Of a stretch of DNA of 64,000 nt, positions 25,470-33,704 are shown in pieces. Made by a program: the position numbers and the translations under genes. The stretch is from Butyrivibrio sp. NC3005 (GTDB lineage: Bacteria > Bacillota > Clostridia > Lachnospirales > Lachnospiraceae): positions 75,072-139,071 of the forward strand of contig NZ_AUKC01000006.1 in assembly GCF_000424545.1 (NCBI RefSeq), read 5' to 3'. The stretch's first letter is position 1. Every line of letters begins with the position of its first letter. The notes beneath the pieces were generated by a model. It was given only the letters and a program-made list of their open reading frames with translations. It ran no database searches and was not told the origin of the DNA.

Positions 25470-25499
25470 TTGCAATCTCAAAGTGGTGTGTGTTATAAT
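25470..25499 (+). promoter_or_regulatory. Butyrate operon promoter (TTGCAA-18-TATAAT, extended -10)
   Basis: TTGCAA at 25470-25475 and TATAAT at 25494-25499, with TGT directly before the -10. Start near 25506, leaving a leader of about 190 bases. Confidence 0.75.
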
Positions 25500-25542
25500 G
25501 CTATTGTTCTGATAAAAAATTAACAAGCAGGACAGGATTCAA

Positions 25543-25647
25543 ATGACAGACTTGTTGCAGATAATAATATCTGAAACGTTTGGTTTTGCTGGATTTTTGG
25601 AGCATAGCTACAAAAATATTTATAAATTTAATAATGTTTATTATTGA
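25543..25647 (+). CDS. Possible 34-residue leader ORF upstream of thl
   Basis: ATG 25543 to TGA 25645-25647, inside the leader of the butyrate operon. Upstream CAGGACAGGA could serve as a weak ribosome binding site. The peptide begins MTDLLQIIISETFGFAG and ends FNNVYY; it is hydrophobic-aromatic, with no run of one regulatory amino acid. Could be chance, a leader peptide or a small protein. Low confidence. Confidence 0.25.
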   Translation: MTDLLQIIISETFGFAGFLEHSYKNIYKFNNVYY

Positions 25648-25698
25648 AGGAACTTCAAATATTCAGTCACAAAGAGTGAAAAGTATGGAGGTAAGAGA

Positions 25699-26892
25699 AT
25701 GGCACAGAAGGTAGTAATAGCAAGCGCATGTAGAACAGCAATTGGTAAGATGGGTGGAGAGCTTTCCACAACACCAGCTCCAGTATTGGGTTCAATCGTA
25801 ATCAAGGAAGCTCTTAAGAGAGCAAATGTTCCAGCAGATCAGGTTGACGAAGTTCTTATGGGTTGTGTAATTCAGGCAGGTCAGGGACAGAACGTTGCAC
25901 GTCAGGCATCTATCAAGGCAGGTCTTCCTGTTGAAGTACCAGCTGTTACTGTTAACGTTGTATGTGGTTCTGGTTTGAACTGTGTAAACATGGCAGCAGA
26001 GATGATTAAGGCAGGTGATGCAGATATCGTTGTTGCAGGTGGTATGGAGAACATGTCTATGGCTCCTTACGCAGTAATGCAGGGACGTTATGGTTACCGT
26101 ATGAACAACGGTACACTTGTTGATACAATGGTTAACGATGCACTTTGGGATGCATTCAATAACTACCACATGATGATTACAGCAGAGAACGTTGCTGAGC
26201 AGTGGAACTTAACACGTGAAGAACTTGATGAGTTTGCAGCAAACAGCCAGCAGAAGTGTGAAGCAGCTATGAAGGCTGGTAAGTTCAAGGATGAAATTGT
26301 TCCTGTTGAAATCAAGAAAAAGAAAGAAACAGTTATTGTTGATACAGATGAGGGCCCTCGTCCAGGTACAACAGTTGAGACACTTGCAAAGCTTAAGTGC
26401 TGCTCTGGCAAGAAAGAAGGCGGTGTAGTTACAGCTGGTAATGCTTCTGGTATTAACGATGGTGCAGCAGCAGTTGTAGTTATGAGCGAAGAGAAAGCTA
26501 AGGAACTTGGCATTAAGCCAATGGCTACTTGGGTTGCTGGTGCTCTTGGTGGTGTAGATCCTTCTATCATGGGTGTAGGTCCGGTTGCAGCTACACAGAA
26601 GGTTCTTAAGAGAACAGGTCTAACAATTGAAGACTTTGATCTTTATGAAGCAAACGAAGCTTTCGCTGCTCAGTCTGTAGCAGTAGGAAAAGATCTTCAC
26701 TTCGATCCAGCGAAGCTTAACGTTAACGGTGGTGCTATTGCACTTGGTCACCCGGTTGGAGCTTCAGGATGTCGTATTCTTGTAACACTTCTTCACGAGA
26801 TGCAGAGAAGAGATGCTAAGCGTGGTCTTGCAACCCTTTGTATCGGCGGTGGTATGGGATGTGCTACTGTTGTTGAGAAGTACGAAGGATAA
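25699..26892 (+). CDS. thlA: Acetyl-CoA acetyltransferase (thiolase)
   Basis: Condenses two acetyl-CoA to acetoacetyl-CoA, entering the butyrate pathway. 397 residues, cytosolic homotetramer type. The acylated Cys is in NVVCGSGLN (about residue 90), and the C-terminal active-site motifs [14 protein letters not shown] and CIGGGMGCA carry the His and the second Cys. ATGGAGGTAAGAG precedes the ATG. First gene of the operon, followed by 159 bases with two small hairpins before crt. Confidence 0.95.
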   Translation: MAQKVVIASACRTAIGKMGGELSTTPAPVLGSIVIKEALKRANVPADQVDEVLMGCVIQAGQGQNVARQASIKAGLPVEVPAVTVNVVCGSGLNCVNMAAEMIKAGDADIVVAGGMENMSMAPYAVMQGRYGYRMNNGTLVDTMVNDALWDAFNNYHMMITAENVAEQWNLTREELDEFAANSQQKCEAAMKAGKFKDEIVPVEIKKKKETVIVDTDEGPRPGTTVETLAKLKCCSGKKEGGVVTAGNASGINDGAAAVVVMSEEKAKELGIKPMATWVAGALGGVDPSIMGVGPVAATQKVLKRTGLTIEDFDLYEANEAFAAQSVAVGKDLHFDPAKLNVNGGAIALGHPVGASGCRILVTLLHEMQRRDAKRGLATLCIGGGMGCATVVEKYEG

Positions 26893-26921
26893 TTATATAA
26901 ATAATCCATTTTAATAAATCC

Positions 26922-26950
26922 GCGCTGCTGCGTAGACAACGTAGCAGCGC
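26922..26950 (+). other. Intercistronic hairpin after thlA
   Basis: GCGCTGCTGCG (26922-26932) pairs with CGTAGCAGCGC (26940-26950), 11 bp with one wobble and no T-run. A second short stem GATGGCA/TGCCATC lies at about 26992-27010. More like an mRNA processing or stability element than a terminator. Confidence 0.55.
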
Positions 26951-27051
26951 AATAAATTGATTAGAGTTAAACGTTTTTTGTTTTTAACTTTGATGGCAAA
27001 AAGTGCCATCTATAACATCCAATGATTGGATAAAGAGAAAGGAATAACAAC

Positions 27052-27846
27052 ATGGGATTCGTTAAATACGAAGTTCAGGATGCAGTAGGTATCATTACTA
27101 TAGATCGTGAAAAGGCATTAAATGCACTTAATAGCGAAGTTCTTGATGATCTTAATGCGGCATTTGATAACGTAGATCTTGATACAGTTCGTTGCCTTAT
27201 TCTTACAGGTGCAGGTGACAAGAGTTTTGTAGCTGGTGCTGATATAGGAGAAATGAGCACTCTTACAAAGGCTGAAGGCGAAGCTTTCGGTAAGAAGGGT
27301 AATGATCTTTTCCTTAAGATTGAATCTTTCCCTATTCCTGTAATTGCTGCTGTTAATGGTTTTGCTCTTGGTGGCGGATGCGAGATTGCAATGAGCTGTG
27401 ATTTCCGTATTTGCTCTGAAAATGCAATGTTTGGACAGCCTGAAGTAGGTCTTGGAATTACACCAGGATTTGGTGGAACACAGAGACTTGCTCGCCTTGT
27501 AGGCATGGGTATGGCTAAGCAGATGATTTACACAGCAAGAAATATCAAGTCTGATGAGGCTCTTCGTATCGGTCTTGTAAATCAGGTAGTATCTAGTGAA
27601 GAACTTCTTCCTACAGCTAAGAAAATTGCAAGTACAATCGCTATGCAGGCACCTATTGCTGTTCGTGCTTGTAAGAAAGCTATTAATGATGGTTATCAGA
27701 CAGATATTAATAGTGGCGCAGCTATCGAAGAGAAGCTTTTTGGTTCTTGCTTTGAAACAGAGGATCAGAGAGAAGGAATGGGCAACTTCCTTAAGAAAAA
27801 GGATGATCCTACCAAGGTTAAGCACGTAGCATTCCAGAATAAATAA
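27052..27846 (+). CDS. crt: 3-hydroxybutyryl-CoA dehydratase (crotonase)
   Basis: Converts 3-hydroxybutyryl-CoA to crotonyl-CoA. 264 residues, enoyl-CoA hydratase fold with oxyanion-hole segments KSFVAGADIGEM (about 59-70) and NGFALGGGCEIAM (about 102-114). Both catalytic Glu positions are present: GGGCEIA and FGQPEVGLGITPGFGGTQ. AAAGGAATAAC precedes the ATG. Second gene in the butyryl-CoA operon, 72 bases before hbd. Confidence 0.95.
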   Translation: MGFVKYEVQDAVGIITIDREKALNALNSEVLDDLNAAFDNVDLDTVRCLILTGAGDKSFVAGADIGEMSTLTKAEGEAFGKKGNDLFLKIESFPIPVIAAVNGFALGGGCEIAMSCDFRICSENAMFGQPEVGLGITPGFGGTQRLARLVGMGMAKQMIYTARNIKSDEALRIGLVNQVVSSEELLPTAKKIASTIAMQAPIAVRACKKAINDGYQTDINSGAAIEEKLFGSCFETEDQREGMGNFLKKKDDPTKVKHVAFQNK

Positions 27847-27918
27847 TTTGGAATTTTATAATACAGAATGTCAGATATGGCTTTCTGAACATGAATTTAT
27901 TTAAGGAGGACTTATACA

Positions 27919-28797
27919 ATGAAAGTTGCAGTCATTGGAGCAGGAACAATGGGTTCCGGAATAGCACAGACATTCGCACAGTGCGATGCATTTGATACCG
28001 TATATCTTTGCGATATTAAGCAGGAGTTTGCAGATGGTGGTAAGGTTAAGATTGAGAAGAATCTTGCTCGTCTTGTAAAGAAGGAAAAAATGACTCAGGA
28101 TCAGGCTGACGCAATTCTTGCAAAGGTTAAGACTGGTCTTAACACAATTGCTACAGATCCAGATCTTGTAGTTGAGGCAGCACTTGAAGTTATGGATATT
28201 AAGAAGAACTGTTTCAAGCAGCTTCAGGATGAGATTGTAAAGAATCCAGATTGCATTTATGCTTCTAACACATCTTCTCTTTCTATTACAGAGATTGGTG
28301 CTGGTCTTACAAAGCCTGTAATTGGTATGCATTTCTTCAATCCAGCTCCTGTTATGAAGCTTATTGAGGTTATTTCTGGTGCTAACACACCTAAGGAGAC
28401 AACAGAGCGCGTAGTTGAGATTTCCAAGACTCTTGGAAAGACTCCTGTTCAGGTAAACGAAGCACCTGGATTCGTTGTTAACAGAATTCTTATTCCACTT
28501 ATCAACGAAGGTATTTTCGTTTATAGCGAAGGCGTTTCTGACATCGAAGGTATCGATAGCGCTATGAAGCTTGGAGCAAATCACCCAATGGGACCTCTTG
28601 AACTCGGTGACTATGTTGGTCTTGATATCGTTCTTGCAATTATGGACGTTCTTTATCATGAGACTGGCGATTCCAAGTATCGTGCATGCACACTTCTTCG
28701 TAAGATGGTTCGTGCTAAGCACCTTGGTGTTAAGACAGGTATCGGTTTCTACAAGTACAATGAAGATAGAACAAAGACACCTGTAGATAAGCTTTGA
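27919..28797 (+). CDS. hbd: 3-hydroxybutyryl-CoA dehydrogenase
   Basis: NAD(P)H-dependent reduction of acetoacetyl-CoA to (S)-3-hydroxybutyryl-CoA. 292 residues. N-terminal dinucleotide motif GAGTMGSGIA (about 7-16), SNTSSLSITEI, catalytic His in GMHFFNPAPVMKLIE (about 138), and a C-terminal domain with NHPMGPLELGDYVGLD and KTGIGFYKY. AAGGAGGA precedes the ATG. The start is otherwise unambiguous. Confidence 0.95.
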   Translation: MKVAVIGAGTMGSGIAQTFAQCDAFDTVYLCDIKQEFADGGKVKIEKNLARLVKKEKMTQDQADAILAKVKTGLNTIATDPDLVVEAALEVMDIKKNCFKQLQDEIVKNPDCIYASNTSSLSITEIGAGLTKPVIGMHFFNPAPVMKLIEVISGANTPKETTERVVEISKTLGKTPVQVNEAPGFVVNRILIPLINEGIFVYSEGVSDIEGIDSAMKLGANHPMGPLELGDYVGLDIVLAIMDVLYHETGDSKYRACTLLRKMVRAKHLGVKTGIGFYKYNEDRTKTPVDKL

Positions 28798-29087
28798 TAA
28801 ATAGTTTTTTGTAGAATTAAGACTTCTTACATTTATAAATTCATTATATATGTAAGAAAAATATAATGTTACTGCTTTGATATATAGGAAGTAGTAATCA
28901 TATAATTGCTTTCAAAGGTGATTAAAAGGCTTTCATCTTAAAACTTATGTTTGAAAGGTGAAAGCCTAAAGAATTGTTAAAAAAGTTTCAAATTGAAATT
29001 TTAAAAAGCAGAAATGTAAAAAGCTTTTTGCTATAATATTTTAAAACGTTTCTGTAAATATTTGGAAACAAGAAAAAGGAGAAAAAC
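28798..29087. promoter_or_regulatory. Intergenic region with hairpins and possible internal promoter (hbd-bcd)
   Basis: 290 bases without a gene. It holds TTCTTACA/TGTAAGAA (28824-28858), a 13-bp stem at 28927-28939 with 28955-28967 (one wobble, no T-run), and TATAAT at 29032-29037 with a poor -35 (CAGAAA, 17 bases upstream). An AAACGTTT lies just after it. bcd-etfBA may therefore have its own start as well as read-through. Confidence 0.45.
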
Positions 29088-30248
29088 ATGGATTTTCAGC
29101 TGGATCAGAAGCATGAAATGGCAAGATCTCTTTTCAGAGATTTTGCAGAAAAAGAAGTAAAGCCTCTCGCAATCGACACAGATGAGACAGAGACTTTCCC
29201 AAGAGAGACAGTTACAAAGATGGGTAAGAGTGGCTTTCTTGGTATTCCTGTACCAAAGGAATATGGCGGACAGGGATGCGATCCTCTTACATACGTTATG
29301 TGCGTAGAGGAACTTGCAAAGGTATGCGGAACAACATCTGTTATCGTTTCTGCACATACATCACTTTGTATTGATCCTATTCTTACATATGGTACAGAAG
29401 ATCAGAAGAAGAAGTATATTCCAGATCTTGCATCTGGTAAGAAACTTGGTGCATTCGGTCTTACAGAGCCTGGTGCTGGTACAGATGCTCAGGGCGTACA
29501 GACAAAGGCTGTTCTTTCTGAAGACGGCAAGACTTGGACTCTTAATGGTTCTAAGTGCTTCATCACAAATGGTAAGGAAGCTGATGTTTATATCATCATC
29601 GCTTATACAGATATCATTACAGATGCTAAGGGAAGAAAGAGCAAGAAGTTCACAGCATTCATCGTTGAGAAAGATACTCCTGGTTTCACATTTGGAACAA
29701 AGGAACATAAGATGGGTATTCGTGGATCAGCTACATATGAGCTTATCTTCCAAGATTGTGTAATTCCAGCAGAGAACCAGCTTGGAGCTCGTGGAAAGGG
29801 ATTCCCTATCGCTATGCACACTCTTGATGGTGGACGTATTGGTATTGCTGCTCAGGCTCTTGGTCTTGCAGAAGGCGCACTTGACAGAACAATCGCTTAT
29901 GTAAAAGAGAGAAAGCAGTTCGGCAGAAGCATTGCTCAGTTCCAGAATACACAGTTCCAGCTTGCTAACCTTGCTACAGAAGTTGAGGCTGCTCAGCTCC
30001 TTGTTTATAAGGCTGCAGAAGCTAAGAGAACACAGTCCAGATATTCTGTTGAAGCAGCAAAGGCTAAGTTATTTGCAGCAGAGACAGCTATGGATGTAAC
30101 TACAAAGTGCGTACAGCTTCTTGGTGGTTATGGTTATATTAGAGAATACGAAGTTGAGCGTATGATGCGTGATGCTAAGATTACAGAGATTTACGAAGGA
30201 ACTTCAGAAGTTCAGCGTATGGTTATCTCTGGTGATCTTTTGAAATAA
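29088..30248 (+). CDS. bcd: Butyryl-CoA dehydrogenase
   Basis: FAD enzyme of 386 residues that reduces crotonyl-CoA to butyryl-CoA. With the ETF encoded next it forms the electron-bifurcating Bcd-EtfAB complex known in butyrate producers, which couples NADH oxidation to crotonyl-CoA and ferredoxin reduction. Acyl-CoA dehydrogenase motifs: FGLTEPGAGTDAQG (about 124-137), KCFITNG, GIRGSATYE, and the catalytic base Glu in EIYEGTSEVQRM near the C-terminus. AAAAAGGAG precedes the ATG. Confidence 0.95.
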   Translation: MDFQLDQKHEMARSLFRDFAEKEVKPLAIDTDETETFPRETVTKMGKSGFLGIPVPKEYGGQGCDPLTYVMCVEELAKVCGTTSVIVSAHTSLCIDPILTYGTEDQKKKYIPDLASGKKLGAFGLTEPGAGTDAQGVQTKAVLSEDGKTWTLNGSKCFITNGKEADVYIIIAYTDIITDAKGRKSKKFTAFIVEKDTPGFTFGTKEHKMGIRGSATYELIFQDCVIPAENQLGARGKGFPIAMHTLDGGRIGIAAQALGLAEGALDRTIAYVKERKQFGRSIAQFQNTQFQLANLATEVEAAQLLVYKAAEAKRTQSRYSVEAAKAKLFAAETAMDVTTKCVQLLGGYGYIREYEVERMMRDAKITEIYEGTSEVQRMVISGDLLK

Positions 30249-30306
30249 TATCGCTTCTAATTCGTAAATACTGTTTAGTTACAGAACATAAATAAGGAGA
30301 ATACAA

Positions 30307-31098
30307 ATGAAAGTTGTAGTTTGTGTTAAGCAGGTCCCTGATACAAAGGGCGGCGTTAAATTCAAACCGGATGGAACATTGGACAGAGGTGCAATGCTTA
30401 CAATCATGAATCCGGATGATAGAGCAGGTCTTGAAGCTGCACTTAGACTTAAGGATGAGTACGGCGCTGAAGTTACAGTTGTAACTATGGGTCTTCCAAA
30501 GGCTGAAACAGTTCTTCGCGAAGCTCTTGCTATGGGTGCTGATAAAGCAATCCTTGTTACAGACAGAGTACTCGGCGGTGCAGATACATGGGCAACATCA
30601 ACAACAATTGCTGGAGCAATTCGTAATCTTGAGTATGATATCGTTATCACAGGTCGTCAGGCTATCGATGGTGATACAGCTCAGGTTGGTCCTCAGATTT
30701 CTGAGCATCTTGGAATTCCAGTTATCTCATATGCTGAAGAAATTTCAGTTGATCAGAATGAGAAGACTGTTACAGTTAAGAGACAGTTCGAAGACCGTTA
30801 CCACATGGTAAAGGCTAAGATGCCTGTTCTTATCACAGCTCTTTCAGAGCTTGGTGAGCCTAGATACATGACTCCTGGTGGAATCTTTGATGCATTCGAT
30901 ACAGAAGTTACTGTATGGGGCAGAGCTGATCTTAAGGACGTTGATGATTCAAACATCGGTCTTAAAGGTTCTCCTACACAGATTGCTAAGGCTTCAGATA
31001 AGGTTAAGAAGGGTGCTGGTGAAAAGGTTACTCCTGATAGCACAGATGAAGCAGTTAAGTACATTCTTGGCAAGCTTGAAGAGAAGCATGTCATCTAA
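30307..31098 (+). CDS. etfB: Electron transfer flavoprotein, beta subunit
   Basis: 263 residues. Motifs include CVKQVPDT at the start, MNPDDRAGLEAALRL, VTMGLPKAE and TGRQAIDGDTAQVGPQ, as in clostridial EtfB that carries the bifurcating FAD and NADH site. Follows bcd by 58 bases and precedes etfA by 49 bases, with AAGGAG ahead of its ATG. Function follows from homology and the operon. Confidence 0.94.
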   Translation: MKVVVCVKQVPDTKGGVKFKPDGTLDRGAMLTIMNPDDRAGLEAALRLKDEYGAEVTVVTMGLPKAETVLREALAMGADKAILVTDRVLGGADTWATSTTIAGAIRNLEYDIVITGRQAIDGDTAQVGPQISEHLGIPVISYAEEISVDQNEKTVTVKRQFEDRYHMVKAKMPVLITALSELGEPRYMTPGGIFDAFDTEVTVWGRADLKDVDDSNIGLKGSPTQIAKASDKVKKGAGEKVTPDSTDEAVKYILGKLEEKHVI

Positions 31099-31147
31099 TT
31101 TTTGTTTTAGATGCAAAATATAATTGATTTTCAAAAGGAGAAAGAAC

Positions 31148-32203
31148 ATGTCTTTAGAAGAATATAAGGGCGTATATATCTTTGCTCAGCAGGTTGATAA
31201 CGAGATTAGCACAATCGCACTCGAGCTCTTGGGCAAAGCTAAGGATCTTGCAAAAGATCTTGATGAAAAGGTAACAGCTATCCTCTGCGGATCTGAAGTA
31301 GGATCACTTGCAGGAAAGCTTGGTGAGTACGGTGCAGATCGTGTTATCGTAGTAGACGATCCAGAACTTAAAGAGTATAGAACAGAGCCTTATGCACATG
31401 CACTTGCATCTGTTGTTAAAGAGTTCAAGCCAGAAATCCTCTTAGTAGGTGCTACAGCTATCGGACGTGACCTTGGTCCTCGTGTTTCTGCACGTATCCA
31501 CACAGGTCTTACAGCTGACTGTACATCTCTTGAGATTGGTGATTTCCCAATCAATGCTATCCCAGGACAGGAACAGAAGCACAATCAGCTTCTTATGACA
31601 CGTCCTGCATTCGGTGGTAACACAATTGCTACTATCGCTTGCCCAGAGTTCCGTCCACAGATGGCAACAGTTCGTCCTGGTGTTATGCAGAAGATTGCTC
31701 CTATTGCTGATGCAAATCCTGAAATCATCAACTATAATCCAGGATTTGAGAAGAATGACTGCTACACAGAAATCCTTAAGGTAGTTAAGGAAGTATCTAA
31801 CGTTGCTAACATCGCTGATGCAAAGATTCTTGTATCTGGTGGTCGTGGTGTTGGAAGTGCTGAGAACTTCAAACTTCTTGATGATCTTGCCGAAGTACTT
31901 CATGGAACAGTTTCATGTTCTCGTGCAGTAGTAGATAATGGCTGGAAGCCAAAGGAACTTCAGGTTGGTCAGACAGGTCAGACAGTTCGTCCTCATGTTT
32001 ACTTTGCAATTGGTATTTCAGGCGCTATTCAGCACGTTGCTGGTATGGAAGAGTCTGATATCATCATCGCAATTAACAAGGATGAGAATGCTCCTATCTT
32101 CGATGTAGCTGACTATGGTATTGTAGGAGATCTTAACAAGATTCTTCCTGAACTTACAAAGTCTTTGAAGGCTGCACTTGAGGCAAAGGGACAGACAGCA
32201 TAA
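31148..32203 (+). CDS. etfA: Electron transfer flavoprotein, alpha subunit
   Basis: 351 residues. N-terminal half LGKAKDLAKDLDEKVTAI; C-terminal FAD domain with SGGRGVGSAENF, PKELQVGQTGQTVRPHVY and FAIGISGAIQH. AAAAGGAGAAAG before ATG 31148 fixes the start; the frame is open to a TTG at 31124 with no support. No N-terminal ferredoxin domain is present, so it is the short form. Last gene of the operon before a strong terminator. Confidence 0.94.
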   Translation: MSLEEYKGVYIFAQQVDNEISTIALELLGKAKDLAKDLDEKVTAILCGSEVGSLAGKLGEYGADRVIVVDDPELKEYRTEPYAHALASVVKEFKPEILLVGATAIGRDLGPRVSARIHTGLTADCTSLEIGDFPINAIPGQEQKHNQLLMTRPAFGGNTIATIACPEFRPQMATVRPGVMQKIAPIADANPEIINYNPGFEKNDCYTEILKVVKEVSNVANIADAKILVSGGRGVGSAENFKLLDDLAEVLHGTVSCSRAVVDNGWKPKELQVGQTGQTVRPHVYFAIGISGAIQHVAGMEESDIIIAINKDENAPIFDVADYGIVGDLNKILPELTKSLKAALEAKGQTA

Positions 32204-32243
32204 TCTAAGAATTCTGTTTTAAAACAAAATAATTAGATTTTTT

Positions 32244-32281
32244 AAAGCCCTCAAAAGGTTAATAATCTTTTGAGGGCTTTT
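32244..32281 (+). terminator. Terminator of the butyrate operon
   Basis: AAAGCCCTCAAAAG (32244-32257) with CTTTTGAGGGCTTT (32267-32280), a 14-bp perfect stem ending in T residues. Confidence 0.9.
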
Positions 32282-32300
32282 GTAAGACGAGGGTAATGAT

Positions 32301-32960
32301 TTGCAACAGATACAAGAAATAGTTCAATGGTTTCGTATTAATAATTATTTTACAACAGCTTTATTAAATACAATCTTTGTTCCAATCGCATTTATTGCAT
32401 TCGGCAGAATAGTAGAGATACTGGATATGGCATTGCTGACTTTTTTTAGTAAACTAATTGGACAGCAAGGTGCCTATGCATTTCATAATTATGGGCTTTA
32501 TTTGGGAACGGTACATCATGAGCTTGCTCATGCTGCAGTCGCAGCATTGACAGGTGCAACAATAAAAGAAATAACATTGCTTCCAAATGGAAATACACTT
32601 GGTAGCGTTACCTATATTCCAAAGGGAAATGTATTATTTACATCATTACAGAAAACACTTGCCAGCACTGCTCCTGTCTATTTGGGAAGTATAAGCTTGT
32701 ATTATTTATTTACCTGTTGTTACGCCAAATGCGGAATATGGTGGCAGTTTATTATATTTGGATATGTGGTATTAAGCATTTTTACACATATGAACATGAG
32801 TAGTGTAGATGTTAAAGGAGCATTGTCCGGACTTCCGGTATGTATGGTCGTAATGTTTGCAGTATTCTATTTTACGAGATTTGATTTGATAAACTTTGCA
32901 TTGAATATGCAGTGTGTCAAGTCAGTCACAGAGTTCTTTGAAGTGGTTTCCTCATATTGA
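32301..32960 (+). CDS. Membrane protein with HExxH motif (M50-like)
   Basis: 219 residues with about five hydrophobic segments. VHHELAHAAVAALTGA (about residues 73-88) contains an HExxH zinc-binding motif at the start of a membrane-proximal helix, as in site-2-type (M50-like) proteases; NGNTLGSVTYIPKGN follows. A second zinc ligand such as NxxPxxxLDG is not evident, so protease activity is unproven. The start is TTG 32301 after GAGGG; the nearby ATG is out of frame. Lies 20 bases beyond the butyrate operon terminator. It may rely on read-through. Confidence 0.6.
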   Translation: MQQIQEIVQWFRINNYFTTALLNTIFVPIAFIAFGRIVEILDMALLTFFSKLIGQQGAYAFHNYGLYLGTVHHELAHAAVAALTGATIKEITLLPNGNTLGSVTYIPKGNVLFTSLQKTLASTAPVYLGSISLYYLFTCCYAKCGIWWQFIIFGYVVLSIFTHMNMSSVDVKGALSGLPVCMVVMFAVFYFTRFDLINFALNMQCVKSVTEFFEVVSSY

Positions 32961-33006
32961 AAAAAATCCAGGAAGATGAATTTTATTCGTACTTCCTGGA
33001 TTTTTT
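32961..33006. terminator. Bidirectional terminator
   Basis: A 15-bp perfect stem (32961-32975 with 32992-33006) with A-run and T-run arms, between the convergent HExxH and niaR genes. Confidence 0.85.
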
Positions 33007-33122
33007 ATTTTCAGGCCAAAATTTTAAATACGACTGTCATTCATAGTCTTTTTCCTTGATGAAAGAACAGAATCAACTAAATCTTGACCATAAAACTTAC
33101 AAGAAAGCGATTAAAGTGGCTA

Positions 33123-33683
33123 TCAGATATTTGAGTAGTTTTTGGGCTCATAGATAACAGGAGCTTTTCTTGTTTCGATAAGATATCCTTTTTCGCGTAG
33201 AGCATCTTCGATTTCATCTAGAATACGTTCGCTGCGAGCTTCGATAGTATGATAATGATATCCGTCAGTCAGACTTGAAAGTGGAGACGAGACGCCGCTC
33301 TTCATGTCTTTTAAATAGTTTTGAATATCGCGTTTAGAACTAATCTGCAAAGGAGCGGTAATTGTACCATAAACCTTATGTTCTACATAAACATTCTGGA
33401 CGCTTCCGCCTAAATCTACAATAGTAGTAAGTTCATCTTCAATTTGTAAATCTGTATGCCTGACTTTATAAACTCGTCTTGTGTTTGATGCATGCATCAA
33501 AATGTATCCTGAACTAGTTGAGACAAGGTCTGGCCTAGTTGCTTTTAAAAGTGCAATGTCTGTTACAATAACCTGTCTGCTAACGCTAAGTTTTTTGGAA
33601 AGCTGGCTTCCAGAAATAGGACTATCGGCCTGAGCTAGTAATTCAATTATTCGATTTCTACGTTCCTCACCGCTAATTCGCAT
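33123..33683 (-). CDS. niaR: NiaR-type niacin-responsive repressor (HTH plus 3H domain)
   Basis: 186 residues. An N-terminal winged helix (RRNRIIELLAQ to VSRQVIVTDIALLK, about 6-60) is followed by a 3H domain (about 75-180) with its histidines in VRHTDLQ, YVEHKVYG and YHYHTIEARS, which bind metal and nicotinate. In Firmicutes NiaR represses NAD synthesis genes when niacin is present. AAAGGA lies 8 bases before the ATG at 33683; a start at 33692 would sit directly on that site. Last gene of the nad operon, so it probably controls itself. Confidence 0.88.
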   Translation of the reverse strand: MRISGEERRNRIIELLAQADSPISGSQLSKKLSVSRQVIVTDIALLKATRPDLVSTSSGYILMHASNTRRVYKVRHTDLQIEDELTTIVDLGGSVQNVYVEHKVYGTITAPLQISSKRDIQNYLKDMKSGVSSPLSSLTDGYHYHTIEARSERILDEIEDALREKGYLIETRKAPVIYEPKNYSNI

Positions 33684-33704
33684 AAACAACATCCTTTCTT
33701 GGTC

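Noticed and set aside
27118-28722. Long minus-strand ORFs opposite crt and hbd
   Set aside because: They are Ser/Leu/Cys-rich shadows of strongly coding plus-strand genes, with no ribosome sites.
29042-29049. AAACGTTT near bcd, purB and other genes as LacI-type operators
   Set aside because: The bare 8-mer is common in such AT-rich DNA. Only the two 15-base matches at 55.2 and 55.36 kb share the full context.
25699-32203. A complete butyrate pathway including the terminal step
   Set aside because: Only genes from thiolase to Bcd-Etf are here. Neither a butyryl-CoA:acetate CoA-transferase nor ptb-buk is present in the window.
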